From contig ML976698.1 in the NCBI GenBank assembly GCA_010015655.1, forward strand, positions 453,885 to 517,884: 64,000 nucleotides of DNA, written 5' to 3'. The DNA is from Bimuria novae-zelandiae CBS 107.79. Its lineage: Eukaryota > Ascomycota > Dothideomycetes > Pleosporales > Didymosphaeriaceae. The position numbers were made by a program, and so were the translations under genes. Shown in pieces: positions 33,201 through 45,562 of the stretch; the first letter of the stretch is position 1; every line of letters starts with the position of its first letter. The notes under the pieces were generated by a model that did no database searches, was not told the origin of the DNA, and was given only the letters and a program-made list of their open reading frames with translations.

Positions 33201-34349
33201 TCAAGTCGCAACTGGCTGCGCTACCTGATTACTGCTTCCCAAACTAAAACCTGGCCTTCTGGACACATTTGGATCGTTCAATCCCCAAGCCGTACTGCTT
33301 GCATCGTGTACTGTCGTCCTCCTCAAGTCTCTTCTGAACTTGCCCGCGAATGTACCACCCCCAGCTCTGTGCAGCACGCACGTATTGTCCCAAATGATCA
33401 TATCTGTTGGATTTTCCCACGGTACGCTAGTCCGATATTTCTCTTGCGTGGCATGATCGAGCAGCTGCTTCAGCAGAACGTCCGATTTCGCTCTGTCGAG
33501 CCCAACGATATGGTGCGCATGTGCAGCAACATATAAGTTCATGCGGCCGGACGTTTCATGCTTCTGCGTAATCTTGTGTAAATGCATTGGCTGCGTATTT
33601 ACGTCTAGGTCTTTGAAAAAATCGGGGGCGGCGACCTTTCGAGAGTGTGCCATGCAGTGCGCGGCTGCGTAATCCTTCTCAAGTAACTCGGCCTTCAAAT
33701 CCGCGGGAAGCTCATCGAAAGCCGTGCGAGAGTCCGCGAAATCGGTATTGCCACCATGCCCCGGTGGTGGTAGCTCGTGCGCGCGTAGTAGGGAAAATGA
33801 AGCACGTCTGGGGTTGAATGAGCTGTCGACGTGGAACAAAGCATTGCCCTGTCTGAAGATCAGCTGCGCATGTCCCAAGATGCGTTATTACCAACCATGT
33901 ACCGACCTTCTGGTATTGTGCTTTCGGTGAGCTGGGGTCAATCACATTACCGTCCTCGTCTACATTTCCTGCGTCAAAAAGCTCATAATACTCGTACCGC
34001 ATCTTGCGCCCGCTGGTCATGTATGGTCGAATATCGTCCAGCTCACCCATCCTGCGCGAGAATTCCACATGTGCCGTGTCGTCCATTCCTGTACTTCGGA
34101 AAACGCAGAAGCCGTACTAGAAGGCACCCATTAGCTTCATCCTTATCCGTTCGTTGCCAGTGGCGCCTCGCAGACGGCCAACGGGCCGTGTGAAGTCGGA
34201 CGTACCTTCGCCATTGCACCCAAAATCTCTTTAAATTGCTCATCGGAAGGGTTGGGAAAATTTACGCCTTCGATTTCGGCACCGAAAGTTGGGTGGAGCT
34301 TCTTGACACTGAAGGTCTTGAATTCTCTGTTCCCTCCTGCTTCCTCCAT
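33201..34349 (-). CDS. TauD/TfdA-family Fe(II)/2-oxoglutarate dioxygenase
   Basis: Three exons (34349-34206, 34116-33907, 33863-33201), introns 89 and 43 nt, 338 residues. Family enzymes hydroxylate taurine, sulfonates, carboxylates or pathway intermediates using Fe(II), O2 and 2-oxoglutarate. Iron ligands are visible: H129-V-D131 in NALFHVDSSFNP and H283 in WDNTCVLHRAGG; the oxoglutarate-binding Arg is about 299-300 in RRDLRRTTVHD. GHGGNTDFADSRTAFDEL and the N-terminal LHPTFGAEIEGVNFPNP are family signatures. The second donor reads GTCGGT, weaker than usual, but the 43-nt intron with a TAATAAC branch-like site restores QLIFRQGN at the junction. The frame is open upstream of 34349 without an ATG, so an extra N-terminal exon is possible. 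Convergent with the FAM210-like gene, 116 bp apart. Confidence 0.82.
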
Positions 34350-35389
34350 ATTGCTTGAGCTTTCGCCTTCGCGTTCTTGATCAAGTCGTTCAGAAGATTC
34401 GCCTCTGGGCCGTGATTCCCCTCCAGGTGGTACATCTATGCCTGCCTTTTGCACTTTCTTATAGCGCAAATCGGGTCGTGGATCGGTGGGGAATGGCGTG
34501 AATGGGTGAAGCGGGGATGGATGGAGGCGGAAAAAACCCTACAAGAGGTTGGCGAATAGTGTGACACGAAGGGTGGCTTACCCCGGTAAATATGCGACGT
34601 GATGTGCCGACACCGTTGGAGAACGGTCACGCTTTCGTGACCTTGCAGAAATGCACCTGCACAAGCTCCCTTCGTGTGCTGCCCCGCAACTTGGCATACC
34701 CCACGATTCATTAAGGTTCCTTACGGGTGGTAGGCCATGTTATGAACGCCAAAAGGAAGCTTGGTCGTAACGATGAGGGTCGCGCACTCTGCGTGAAGGT
34801 GGCGATCAACTCAGCGATGATTCAGCGAAGGTTTCGTGGTGCGCGGACGACGGGGGGGTGTTTTATGTTATCGTCACCAACGAGCTGAACAGAGTATTGA
34901 ACTCAATTGCCGAAGTCTGCCAGCAGGCGTTGGCGGAAGAAGGAAGGCAGAGATCGGCATGAGCATCCCCGCTCAGTCGAGCGAAGGTGGTGTCTTGCAG
35001 CATGCAACCGCTTATTGACGAGCCGTAGCGTCGTCGGTGAGAGGTCTCACGGCTTAGCGCTTTCTAGCAACTCCACGTACGATCCTTCTCTAGGTGTACC
35101 TGGGCGCTTGCCCTTTACTCAATGTGCCTTTTGTCCGCGAGTGTCTTGGCTCTGACCGTTTTGGTCGTCCAATGCTATCAGCCTAATCGAAGGAAGAACG
35201 CCTACTGAACCCGATTGATCGTCGGACATTCTTTTATTCGCATCGCGCACACCTGATCAATCGTGCACCGCGTTGCAGCGGTCCTAAGGACCCACCGCTG
35301 CGGTACCCGACGCGCCGATGGCCATCTCAACCCCTAAACGCAACCCTATTGCACCGCCGTTCCCAACTAAACTGGCAGCACTATAGAAG
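34350..35389. other. Intergenic between dioxygenase and LINE
   Basis: Promoter side of the dioxygenase. Moderate GC content; short overlapping frames only, none recognisable. Composition changes at about 35,390, where the LINE begins. Confidence 0.4.
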
Positions 35390-35499
35390 AACCGTACACA
35401 AAAGCCCACTAAGAAGAGCACATAGTATTAGAGATTATAGGAATGGCTTAATTCGTCCTTAGATAAAAGTGGGTGTATTCTAGTCGAAAACAGTCAACC

Positions 35500-36600
35500 T
35501 ACCCTGCAGATAAAGAAGAATGCTACGAACAAAGACCTACTCTCCGCTTTAATAGATATTATCTAAAAATAAAGCGAAACTATCACCAAACTAGGACGCG
35601 AAATTAGAGAAGTAAGATAGAAATAATAGGTCCTTATAGACTAAAATACTAACCTTCTTAACGAAATCGCTAAGCTTAAAACGGGTGTTAACAACCTCTC
35701 GTTAAGTACCCCTAGCACGCGTAGCTGGGCGGCGATAGCAGCAAAAGGCGAACCTACCGGGTTTAACGCCACTTCTAGGGCGCTAGCAAGCCACATGCAC
35801 GCTAAGGCAGCCAGGCCCTCCCCTACTAACTTACTCTATTATATAATTAACACCTCGAGGACAGGACATAAAAATAATAAGACGTTAGCAGGCGCGATTA
35901 GAGCGATAATTAAAAAAGAGATCCGCATAATAGAGAACTATAAAAACTAGCAGTGTCGCGCTATAACCGTTGTCTAAAAGAACTAAAATTGGATTAAAAT
36001 CCCATGTCGAAACGAAGCCAAGCACTAACTAGTAAAGAGAGTAGTAGAAAAGATTAGAGCAGGTACGCGTGTACTACGCGATAACCTCTATTTAATTAAA
36101 GTTAATAATGTTAAAAGAATAGCAGTGCTAGATAAACACGATAAAGTTAGAGCAAAAGTAGTAAAGGCCTTTAGTAAGGAAAACGAAATAATAGTTATTA
36201 AGATAGCATAGCTAAGTAAGAAGGACGTTCCAAAAGCTTATAGCTTAATATTAGTATACCTTAATAAGGCTAGCGATGCAAAGAAACTTATTATAGAAGG
36301 CTTCTTTTACGCTAGAGGAGAATCTGGCATAATAAGCGCATTTAAATACTAACCGCGACTAGAGCAATGCTATAACTGCTAGGAGATTAGTTATAAGGCT
36401 TATTAATACAAGAATGCATAAAAGTGCGCAAGATACGCTAAAGAAGCCTACTATAATAAGAACTATAGTAAAGTAGTACTAAGGTATATCCTATATAAAG
36501 GTCTATATAAATTATTTAGTAGAAACTGCTAGAAGCTCTACCTATCTTAAAATAAGTAGAGTCTTTAGCATGTTCCAGCTAAACGTAAAAAAATAAGGAA
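35500..36600 (+). pseudogene. LINE ORF1 (gag-like), decayed
   Basis: Broken frame upstream of the polymerase ORF. Around 36,365-36,470 it reads CYNC..., then a second Cys cluster (KCARYAKE), matching tandem CCHC knuckles of fungal LINE ORF1 proteins that bind element RNA. The segment PRLEQ-CYNC typical of the family is recognisable. Several TAG codons stand where Gln is expected. Confidence 0.6.
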
Positions 36601-36689
36601 AGGTATATAATAGCCTAATAAATAATAAAGAAATACAAGACGTAATAATATTAGTTATTTAAGAACCGCACGCATAGAGGATTTAAGGC

Positions 36690-39600
36690 TAGCTCCTAAT
36701 AACCCTAATATAACACTACAAGTGGGTTAAGATAGTACTATTAACCTGGCAGGAAGGGAGGTGGCTAATCTAAAGCATGCTCTAGGTTAACAAAGAAGTA
36801 AATACAGAGCAAGTATAGGTTAAGTCCTTAGATATAATAGTAGCAATTATACGGCTTTATAAACGTTAACTCCTAATAGTGTTAGTCTATATACCTGGAG
36901 GAAATCTAAGGGTGCTATAAGAATTATGCGACACCCTACGCAAGCTTATCTACGACGCTAGACAAAATACTAGCATAGTAGTAGATATACTACTAGCCAG
37001 GGACTTTAACTAACACGACCAGCTTTGGGGAGGAGAAGACGTAACAGTAGAGAGACAAGACAAAGTAGACCTAATTATTAACCTAATAAACAAATTCGCA
37101 CTTAGCAGCCTGCTCTAACGAGGCACGAAGACATAGCATGGCGGGGACTACAAGATAGCTATTAACTTAGTTCTAGCATTAAAGGATCTAGCTAATACAG
37201 CGCTTAAATGCGCGATACATAAAACAGAACACGGCTCTAACCACTAAATAATCTAAATGTTCTTTAATACTTTAGTTCTAATACTATAGTAGCAAAAGCA
37301 GCTTCTGCTTAAAAACGCACCTTAGAAAGAAATAAATAACAAGATTACTAGGACACTTAGCTCCGCCCCGGCAGAGGGCACAGTACAGCAAAGGACAGAT
37401 AGACTAATGACAGCAGTCTTAGAGGCAGTCCACGCACTAACACCTAGGGCTAAACCATCACCTTACACGAAAAGATGGTGGACCCAGGACCTAACGCAGC
37501 TACGCCGTATCTATACATACTAGAGGAACCGCGCCCGAGCCAAGAGGCGAGCAGGTGTAGCCAAGCCAGATCTAGAAGAAATAGTAAAAGGAGCGTTAAA
37601 ATAGTACCACGATGCCATCTAGCAACAAAAGAAAAGGCACTAAAATAAGTTTCTAGCAGATAACAATAATATCTAGAAAGTGGCTAAATACCTAAAAGCT
37701 AGTAGTAAGGCGTTTAGGAAAATTCCACAGCTTAATAGAGCTAACGGGACAACCACGGCTAACTATAAGGAGTAAGTAAAGGAGTTGTTAGCTACATTCT
37801 TTCCCCTACTTTTAAGCAACATAGAAGACAAAGGGCCTAAACTATAAAGAGCTCCTATTAAGATGCTAGACATTACACTTAAGGAGGTAGAAAGGCAGCT
37901 ACACGCCGTGAAGCCTTAAAAGACACTAAAAGATAATAGCCTGCTAGCTATAGTCTAGAAGTAGACCTAGCTAGTGGTTAAATACCACGTCTTATCGCTA
38001 TTTCGAAAGTCGCTAGAGGAGGGAGTGCTACCTAACTAATAGCAATACGCTAAGATTATCCCACTTAAGAAGCCTAGTAAAGAAGACTATATAATTATAA
38101 AGGCCTAGAGGCTAATCTTACTCCTAGCAACGCTTAGGAAGCTCCTAGAGTTAGTAGTTACGGAAAGGATTTCGCATGTAGTGAAGGTACATGGCCTCCT
38201 TCCCACTAACTACTTTAGAGCTCGCAAATAATAATTAGCTAAACAAGTACTAGTTCTCTTATAAGAGCAGATCTATACCGCGTGGCAAAATTAATAAATT
38301 ATTAGCCTAATTAGTTTTAACATTAAAGGGGCGTATAATAAAGTCTGTAAAGAGAGACTGCTACAGAGAATAAAAGCACGAGGCATACTAGAGAAGCTAC
38401 TATAGTAGATAGAGGCGTTTTGCTCAGCACGCACTACCACGATACAAGTTAATAGGTAGACCTCTAAGGTTTAAGACTTACTATAGGCTAGACTACCGCA
38501 AGGGTCTCCTCTTTCGCTAATCCTGTTTCTCTTCTTTAATGCCGACCTGGTACAACGACGCATTAACAGCCACGGAGGAGCGATAGCTTTCGTCGACGAC
38601 TTTATAGCATAGGTTTTGGGGCCCACGGCACAAAGCAACTAAGAAGGTATCAAAGCTATTATTAACAATGCCCTAGACTAGGAGAAAAGAAGTAGAGCGA
38701 CGTTTAAAGCAGAAAAAATAGCAATTATCTACTTTACTCGTAAATTATACAAGAGTGCTACCAAACCGTTTACTATTAAAGGATAAACTGTACCACTAAA
38801 GGATTACGTTAAAATATTCGGAGTTCTTATAGACGCTAAATTAAAGTATTAGAAGTATATCGCGAGAGCAGCCGCTAAGGGCCTAGAAGTAGTAATAGAG
38901 CTTAAATAGCTTAAAGGCCTTTCCCTTACTACGGCACGACAACTCTTTATAGTAACAGTTGCCCTAATAGTAGACTATACCTCTAATGTCTAGATGCACG
39001 CCTTTAAAGACAAACTTATAGGACCTATTAATAGGGTCTAAAGAATTAAAGCGCAAGCAATTATAGGGACGTTTACTATAGTAGTAACAAGTGTAGTAGA
39101 AGCCAAAGCATACATCTCCAGCGCGCAGGAACGGTTCTAGAAACGGGCAACTAAGCTATAGACAGATATTCATACGCTACCTAAGAGCAACCCCCTTTGA
39201 AGGAACATATCCTGGATACAAAAATTTAGGAGACAACACTGCTCGCCACTTTACTAAGTAGCAGAAGCGCTTAAGGGCATTATAATAAAAAAACTAGAAA
39301 CTATTAATCCGTGCTTACTAGCGCTATAGGAGAAAAGAGCACAGACAATTACTAAGGACGCAGTACTAAGCCTTAACTTAGACTAGGCAGTACGCATCGC
39401 CGTAAGTAGCTCGTTATAGAATAGTATAGTAGGAATAGGTAGAGTAATTAAAATCTATAATAATAAAACTCTTGTCCTCTCTACCACACTGGGCAAGAGG
39501 GAAGAGCAGAACCCGTACGCAAGGGAGTTAGTAGCAATAGTAAAAACTATAGACATGCTACTAAAGCTTAGGTCCTGCAATATTGCACTAGTAATAAGAA

Positions 39601-40110
39601 ACAAAGCTATCGTACTTACACTAAGAAGACCGCACCAACAATCAGGACAGAGATATATTAGCAGTATCTACAGATCAATCACAGCATTAGAAAGAGAGGG
39701 GAATACGATATCGTTCCTATAGCTCCTAATAAGCGAAGAATACGAACTTGCAACACTCGCCAAAAGGAAGGCAAAGGAAGCCACAAGACTAGGCGCTATA
39801 CTACAGGCACCGCTCCCTAGGATGCGATCAACAACACTTAACATCGCAAGAAAACTTAGCACTGCTAAAAGGCTACTAGAAAGGGTTAGGAAATACTCTA
39901 AAATAATTAATATAGCACTACCAGGAAAGCATACGCGGCAACTCTATAACTAATTACTATAGAAAGAAGCTAGCGTACTTGCCTAACTTAGAACAGGCAT
40001 GGTAAGGTTAAACGCATATTTACACTAAATTAAAGCCTTTATAATAGATTAGTACGAGTGCAGACAAGCGCGAGAGACAGTAGAACACTTTCTCTTTTAA
40101 TATAGAAGAT
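36690..40110 (+). pseudogene. LINE ORF2 (endonuclease, reverse transcriptase, RNase H), decayed
   Basis: Endonuclease: ARDFN then HDQLWGG at about 36,995-37,035 (normally GDFNRHDQLWGG), and a C-terminal HKTEHGSNH. Reverse transcriptase: SFNIKGAYNKVCKERLLQRI at about 38,310; LPQGSPLS at 38493-38516; and the catalytic FVDD box intact at 38589-38600. RNase H: GIGRVIKIYNNKTLVLST near 39,430 and YARELVAIVKTIDMLL near 39,520. Terminal zinc segment: ECRQARETVEHFLF near 40,060. Numerous TAG stops prevent translation. The retained FVDD box shows that decay is by scattered transitions, not deletion. Confidence 0.75.
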
Positions 40111-40643
40111 GGACAACGCAGAGGACGGAGATGTTATAATGTACACAAATAAACAGAAGCAACATGTCTTTCTACCTAGGTGGAAAGGCCCCTACGGATG
40201 ACGAGAAATAGGCTCCAAATATGGACGCGGTCCAAGCAATAATATAATTTATAATCGCTATAGGTCGCCTTAACGCAAACTAATAGCAGATAAACAAAGA
40301 TTCCTAACTACCTTACATAATTAACCTACCCCACACATCACCTTGTGGTATAGAAGCAGGCGCCGCTTTACCCGCTAAAGATAAGACGTTAAACACTTAG
40401 AGAATGTACTCTGAGCTAGTCTGCAATTAACACTACTAACCTACGAGAAATTAGAGAGAAAGGGCAAGTAGAGAAGGACGGAAGCGTAAAGGGATTAAAT
40501 ATAGGCTAAATAAGATTAGAACCTGCTAGAGGAAGTAGAACAATGTAGATGTAAGGGCTAAATAAGGCTAAGATTACTAGAGGAAGTGAAATAGTAAATT
40601 AGCGTTAGTAGCCCTTTCGGCTTAGCCGCCGGGCGTTAATGAA

Positions 40644-40661
40644 GCGTGTGTGTGTGTGTGT
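40644..40661 (+). repeat. GT dinucleotide run at LINE 3' junction
   Basis: About eight GT repeats directly after TTAATGAAGC at the LINE 3' end. It may be the element's tail or a slippage product at the insertion site. Confidence 0.7.
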
Positions 40662-40786
40662 CTTGGCTCTATGTCAAACTCTCAATACTTTCTTCGTCGA
40701 GAGAACTCGTTCAATCTTCATCTATTGGCACGTTTTCGTCGTCCGTACCTAGTGCGACTGATAACCTCCAGATAATAACTAAAACC

Positions 40787-42392
40787 ATGGCTACTGGTGA
40801 CAAGCACGAGGCTGTCCGCATCGAGGATACTTCCAAGCAGGAGCACATGGTAGACGAATCACGCCTCGACCAAAATATTCACCTCAATGATGCGATACAA
40901 GCGGAGATCGACAAAGATGAGACGAGAGTACGAAAAATCATCCGAAAGGTTGATTTTCGAATGGTGCCTATTCTAGGTCTGCTGTACATGTGGGCATTGA
41001 TCGACCGTGTAAATCTGCCAAACATCCAAATCGCGGGCAAGTCACCCCTCATGCAAATGCAATCTGGTACTTGACTGACATGGTTACAGGAATGGGCGCA
41101 GAGCTTGAAACCACGAAAGGCAACCGATATACGCTTGTCACAATGATCTTCTTTGTGACCTACATCCTCTTCGATTACCCATCCAATATTGCTCTACGAA
41201 AGTTTGGGGCCGCAAAGTGGCTTGGATTCATCGGAACAGCATGGGGCTGCTTGACCATTGCAATGGGATTTGTGCAATCGTGGAAGACGTTACTTGTCTG
41301 TCGTGTAATATTTGGCGCGCTCGAAGCTGGAATGGCTCCGGGCTGCATCTACCTACTCGGCGCCTGGTACACCCGGTACGAGGTCCAGAAACGGTTCGCA
41401 GCCTGGGCTTGCATAGGCGTCTTCGGTTCGGGTGTATCGTCTGCACTCGTCTATGGTATCACCACCATCGGTACCGTTGCAGGCATGCATGCCTGGCGGT
41501 GGATATTCATCATTGAAGGCATCATCAGTGCTGCGATCGGTATACTCGCCGGCATCATCCTCATCGATTTTCCGGACCGTGCGACACGTCCAGGCATTTT
41601 TCTCAAGAAAGGCTTCCTCACACCCGAAGAAGCCGCCATCGTCCTCGCGCGCGTCGAGCGTGATCGTTCGGACGCTGTTCCGGAGCCACTCAACCGCCGC
41701 ACCGTCCTTCGTGCATTGTCGGACTGGAAGATGTGGCAGTTTCCGTTCCTGCTATTTTGTAACAACCTTACCGTCTACTCATTTTCCTACTTCCTACCGA
41801 TCATTTTGCACGGCTCGATGGGTTACACTACCAAGATGACGTACTTCTTGCACATACCGCCATATGTGTGTGCCGCAATCTGGATGTTCGCCATCGGGTA
41901 TCTGAACGATCGCATGAGGGTGCGCGGCCCGACCATCATCGTGCAGTCGCTCATCATCATATTAGGCATATGTGTGATGGCGTTTGCAAGCAATGCCGGC
42001 GCACGTTATTTTGGTGTTTTCCTTGCTGTAGGAGGCACCAATTCGAACATCCCCACTATTTATGGATATCAACACAATAACCTGAGTAAATCCTCGCCAT
42101 CCTGTGAGGTGAACAAGAGGCTGACGGTAGACTAGCTGGTCAAACGAAGCGCGCGCTCGCGACAGCAATGCTGCTTATGGGCGGGGGTTGCGGAGGCATC
42201 GCCGCGTCGTTCGCTTTCCAATCAAAAGATGCGCCAGACTATATACCGGGAATGATTACCGCGATTACGTCGCAGATCGTCACTGTAGTGCTGGTCTCGC
42301 TGAACTGGGTATACTTCTTGCATCGCAACAAGAAGGCGGAAAGAGGGGAGGCCGTGCTAGAGCGGACGCCAGGATTCAGGTATACCTACTAA
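40787..42392 (+). CDS. MFS transporter, allantoate/nicotinate permease (Dal5/Tna1) family
   Basis: Three exons (40787-41036, 41090-42085, 42136-42392) give 500 residues, typical for the anion:cation symporter branch of the major facilitator superfamily. These carry organic anions such as allantoate, nicotinate or vitamins over the plasma membrane. Support: an acidic N-terminus, then VRKIIRKVDFRMVPILGLLY, the family start of helix 1; LIDRVNLPNIQIAG; YILFDYPSNIALRKFGAAKW; RVIFGALEAGMAPG; HAWRWIFIIEGI; and, after the last intron, GQTKRALATAM. Intron 1 has a GC donor (GCAAGT at 41037) and branch-like TGACTGAC; no GT donor gives a workable frame. The start has a good context (AAAACCATGG). A LINE ends about 140 bp upstream. 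Converges with the glycosyltransferase, about 200 bp apart. Confidence 0.85.
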
Positions 42393-42595
42393 AAAATGTC
42401 CAAATCATTGCGAAATACAGGTAAGAAGTTTCCGATATGATATGCGAGTCAAACATTTTAGTATCAATATACGTTGCGAGGATGAACGTGCGCGCATTCA
42501 AGCGGAATCCCTTCTCCACGGAGACATGTTACACACGTGTAACACCAAGGATGCCAGCTGTCAACTACCCCGGCCTCCCACTAAGGCGTGGAAGA

Positions 42596-43898
42596 TTACG
42601 CTTGCTCTTTGTACCATAGTTCGTCTTTATGGCCAAGGAACTGATTGTGCAGCAAATCCGTGAGGAGCTGCATGACCGACACATCTAGACTAGTCTTCGC
42701 CTTACCCTTGTTCAGCGTGTGATGCCTGAAGAAATGACCGTTGCAATCGTTTAGAATCATGCCTTGATACTCGTTCTTCATGTTCGGGTAACCCATCGCA
42801 TCGTCGCATGGAACACCCTACCAAGGTCAGTGCAAGTTAAGGACATGATCGAGCAACGTACGATGATATTATCTCCGTCGGGATTGAAGTCGTAACGGAT
42901 ATATTCAGAGAAGACACGCTGTTCGTGGCTCCAGTTATCCTTCCAGTGGGCACAACCCTCATACCGCGACTCATTTGGGCATTCGATCCACGCATCGAAG
43001 ATCTCCTTGGTGTACGGCAGATTCTGGACTATAACGACACCGGTGTTGAGCACCTGCGTACCTTTGCTATCAACGCTGTTGATCATGTCATTGTCGAAGA
43101 CCTTCTGATCAATCGGCATCAGGACAGAGGTATTTTTCGTTGCGCCCCAGTGGTTGAGCAGCCACTCAAGGGGCACCTCAGGGTGCGAGATGGTGACGTC
43201 CGCATCCATGGTCGCGATCCAATCATATTGGTCGGTTTCAAGCAGCTTTCGAATGGCCCCAGGTAGAATCCAGGTGTTGTGGTAGCCTTCTATGCGTTGT
43301 GCTTGGAAAAATTTGTAGTCGTAGCCGTGGATCTGGGCTGTTGCTAGATGTTGGTATAGAGTGGCTCATTGTAGGTTGTCAGACTCACAGTATAGGTAGT
43401 GGCCCATGATAGCACCCGATACAAGCTGTCCACCGCTCATTTCCAAGCGCTCCCAGTTCATGCTGCTGGGGTTCAAAATCTCGTTGTTGCCATTAGGCTC
43501 TCGGGTGTCGATGTCGACAATCAGAATTTTGCCCCCCAGCGGATCTCTCCATATCGGTGTTGGGGATTTCAGTTCGAAGGTCTTTCCCGAGGCATCGATG
43601 TAAGCATCCGTCAATGAATGTCGTATTGGGCCAAAAAGCGAATGTATAAGGTCCCGGACGCTCGCTATCTTTTTTGGCGTGTCTGTGCCGGTGCTTGGAA
43701 ACTTGCAAATTGGTCTGCAGACGTGTCAATACACCCATCCGCATAGGTACACGGAAAAACATACTTGTACTCTTGTGCGATTGCCTGCAATTGCTCAAGC
43801 GAAGGAACAGCCTCGGGTTTGGTGTGGAATATCAGACCCAAAATGATACCTGTACATATGACCGCAATAACAAGCCGGGGAAAGCTGCAAACAGCCAT
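42596..43898 (-). CDS. Type II membrane glycosyltransferase, GT34/Mnn10-like
   Basis: Four exons (43898-43765, 43714-43389, 43343-42862, 42817-42596), introns 44-50 nt, 387 residues. The N-terminus is short and cytoplasmic, followed by one membrane helix (LVIAVICTGIILGLIF), as in Golgi transferases. The catalytic part has GKILIVDIDTREPNG, an IHGYDYKFFQAQ segment, the nucleotide-sugar/metal DxD at 200-202 in WIATMDADVTISHP, and VLNTGVVIVQN. This arrangement fits the GMA12/MNN10 (GT34) group, which adds galactose or mannose to glycans, but the match is by motif order; another nucleotide-sugar transferase family is possible. Intron 1 was placed at a GTATGT donor, and one alternative 67-nt placement also keeps frame. 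Intron 2 could also end 6 nt later. Confidence 0.7.
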
Positions 43899-45562
43899 GA
43901 CGATGATGAAAAGCGGAGAGCGTGTCGAAGAGGAGGGTCACTTGGGTCAAGTAACGCGACGGGAGTTATTGGACCAGAATGGTTGGTCCCCTGACTTGAT
44001 GAACTGCGCTACCTAGTTTCTCAGCGACATGCTTAGTTCAGCCACGAGGCTTATATGTATGTGTCACATCCCAATAACCTCTGCTATGTAGGGTTAGTAG
44101 GTACGATATTACTGAGACATGCTGACTAGTCGCAGCCACTGTAGACTGCCTTCAGCGGAAAGGCTGAAGTTCGAGTGACGCGACTGTCGCGTATAGGGAT
44201 AAGGCGCGAGGAATGTGATCGGCGCAATACAGCTGTAACCTAGACCATGTTTCATAGCACAAGCAAAAGCGAGCCATATGAGGCCAGTTTTGATCGGTTT
44301 GCATGTCATAAGGGAGGATGCGTGTTAGCCCTTGCATCCAGGGCGAGTACAGTTACGGCTCTCCGACTGGTGCTCGATTGAGCGGTCTCGGTAAGCTCGA
44401 TACGAAAACTAAGTCACAAGCGACGCGCCTCGAGTGTGATGAGAGTGCTACAAATGTCGCGAAAATGACCTCTGGGATTTCCAACGTTCGAACAGGGCTG
44501 TGAACGGTGGTCATTACCAAGGTAGGAGTTAGAGATGCATATTGGAATCTGCGAATGCGAAAGCTGAAGGGTCGTCCAACATTAAGAAGGATGAGGATGG
44601 ACCTTTGAGGAAGAAAGAAGAGGGAAGGTAGTTGGCAGACTAGCGCCAAGTGCTTAGGTAAAAGCACGTGACTCTTCTCGCAGCGGATCCTGGCGCCGGG
44701 CAGCTTCTCTTCCGATGTTTGCAAGTAACATCCAGTGATCCACCAACAACCACCTGCCCACCATCACAATCGTGGCCGCATACTCCATTAACCATCTGAA
44801 TCTCGGCAGAAAGCCATTTATTTGCACGGCTAGCCCGTTGGCAAATCGGTGCTTTCGCCTCGCTGTTGAGCAGCGGCATGGGGAAAAGCTCATGTGCTCA
44901 CAGCGCGGCCCAGGTGCGTTTAAATAGCTGTCATTTTTCGATGTAGCTGTTTAAGTTTCCTTTCTCGTTTTTATAGTTCACGGCTTCGCGTCACCTAGGC
45001 AACCTAGACTGTTTCGCATGTGCTAGGTCGTCGCGTAGAAGTAAGTCCTCTTGTGGCGAGAAGCTTACAGAAAGCCTTAGATAATATACAGAGTTATTTT
45101 GGTTTCCCTGAGGATTGGTGAATAAATTTGCGCAGCTTTGTTTACCGGCTACACTCGTAAACATGGAGGAGTTAAGGAATTACATTAAGCTGTAGCGCTC
45201 CAGGCGTAGCCGAAGCAGCCAGTCGACGCGGGCAGCGACCCGGTTGATTTTAGGAGGGAATTGCCATGTTCCGAGAGAAGGCCTTCGACATTGTGCATCA
45301 ACCTGCTGGAAGGCACAGAGGCCATTTGACCATAGGTAGCTAACAATGCACCCCCTCACCACTTCGCCGCACCTACTTAAAACCCTTCACACTCGCTCGG
45401 ATATCTCCAAATTCGCCATTAAATCTCATCTACTGACCTTCACAACTATTCCATCGTCACCCCCACACTGCGACTGGAAGAAGTCCACAAAAGTGTGCCG
45501 CCTTGATAGCGACCACCAGACCGGAGCTCATACCTTAACAGCTCGCCCGTGTCTCCGTACCC
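43899..45562. other. Intergenic, no firm gene
   Basis: Moderate-GC sequence with only short overlapping frames, the longest 123 codons on the minus strand at 44353-44724, without recognisable features. Probably promoter regions of the divergent neighbours plus relic sequence. Confidence 0.4.

Larger units (their letters stand above)
35390..40645 (+). mobile_element. Tad1-like LINE retrotransposon, RIP-inactivated, near full length
   Basis: Order of remnants: gag-like ORF1 with a CCHC zinc knuckle (about 36,365-36,470), apurinic endonuclease (about 36,690-37,300), reverse transcriptase (about 38,040-38,800), RNase H (about 39,380-39,660), and a C-terminal CCHC-like segment (about 40,050-40,110). 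This is the order of the Tad1 clade of fungal non-LTR elements. Stops are mostly TAG. The 3' end has a GC-rich hairpin (CCCTTTCGGCTTAGCCGCCGGGC), then TTAATGAAGC and a GT run in place of a poly-A tail. The 5' end is set by composition and is approximate; no target duplication was found. Confidence 0.8.
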
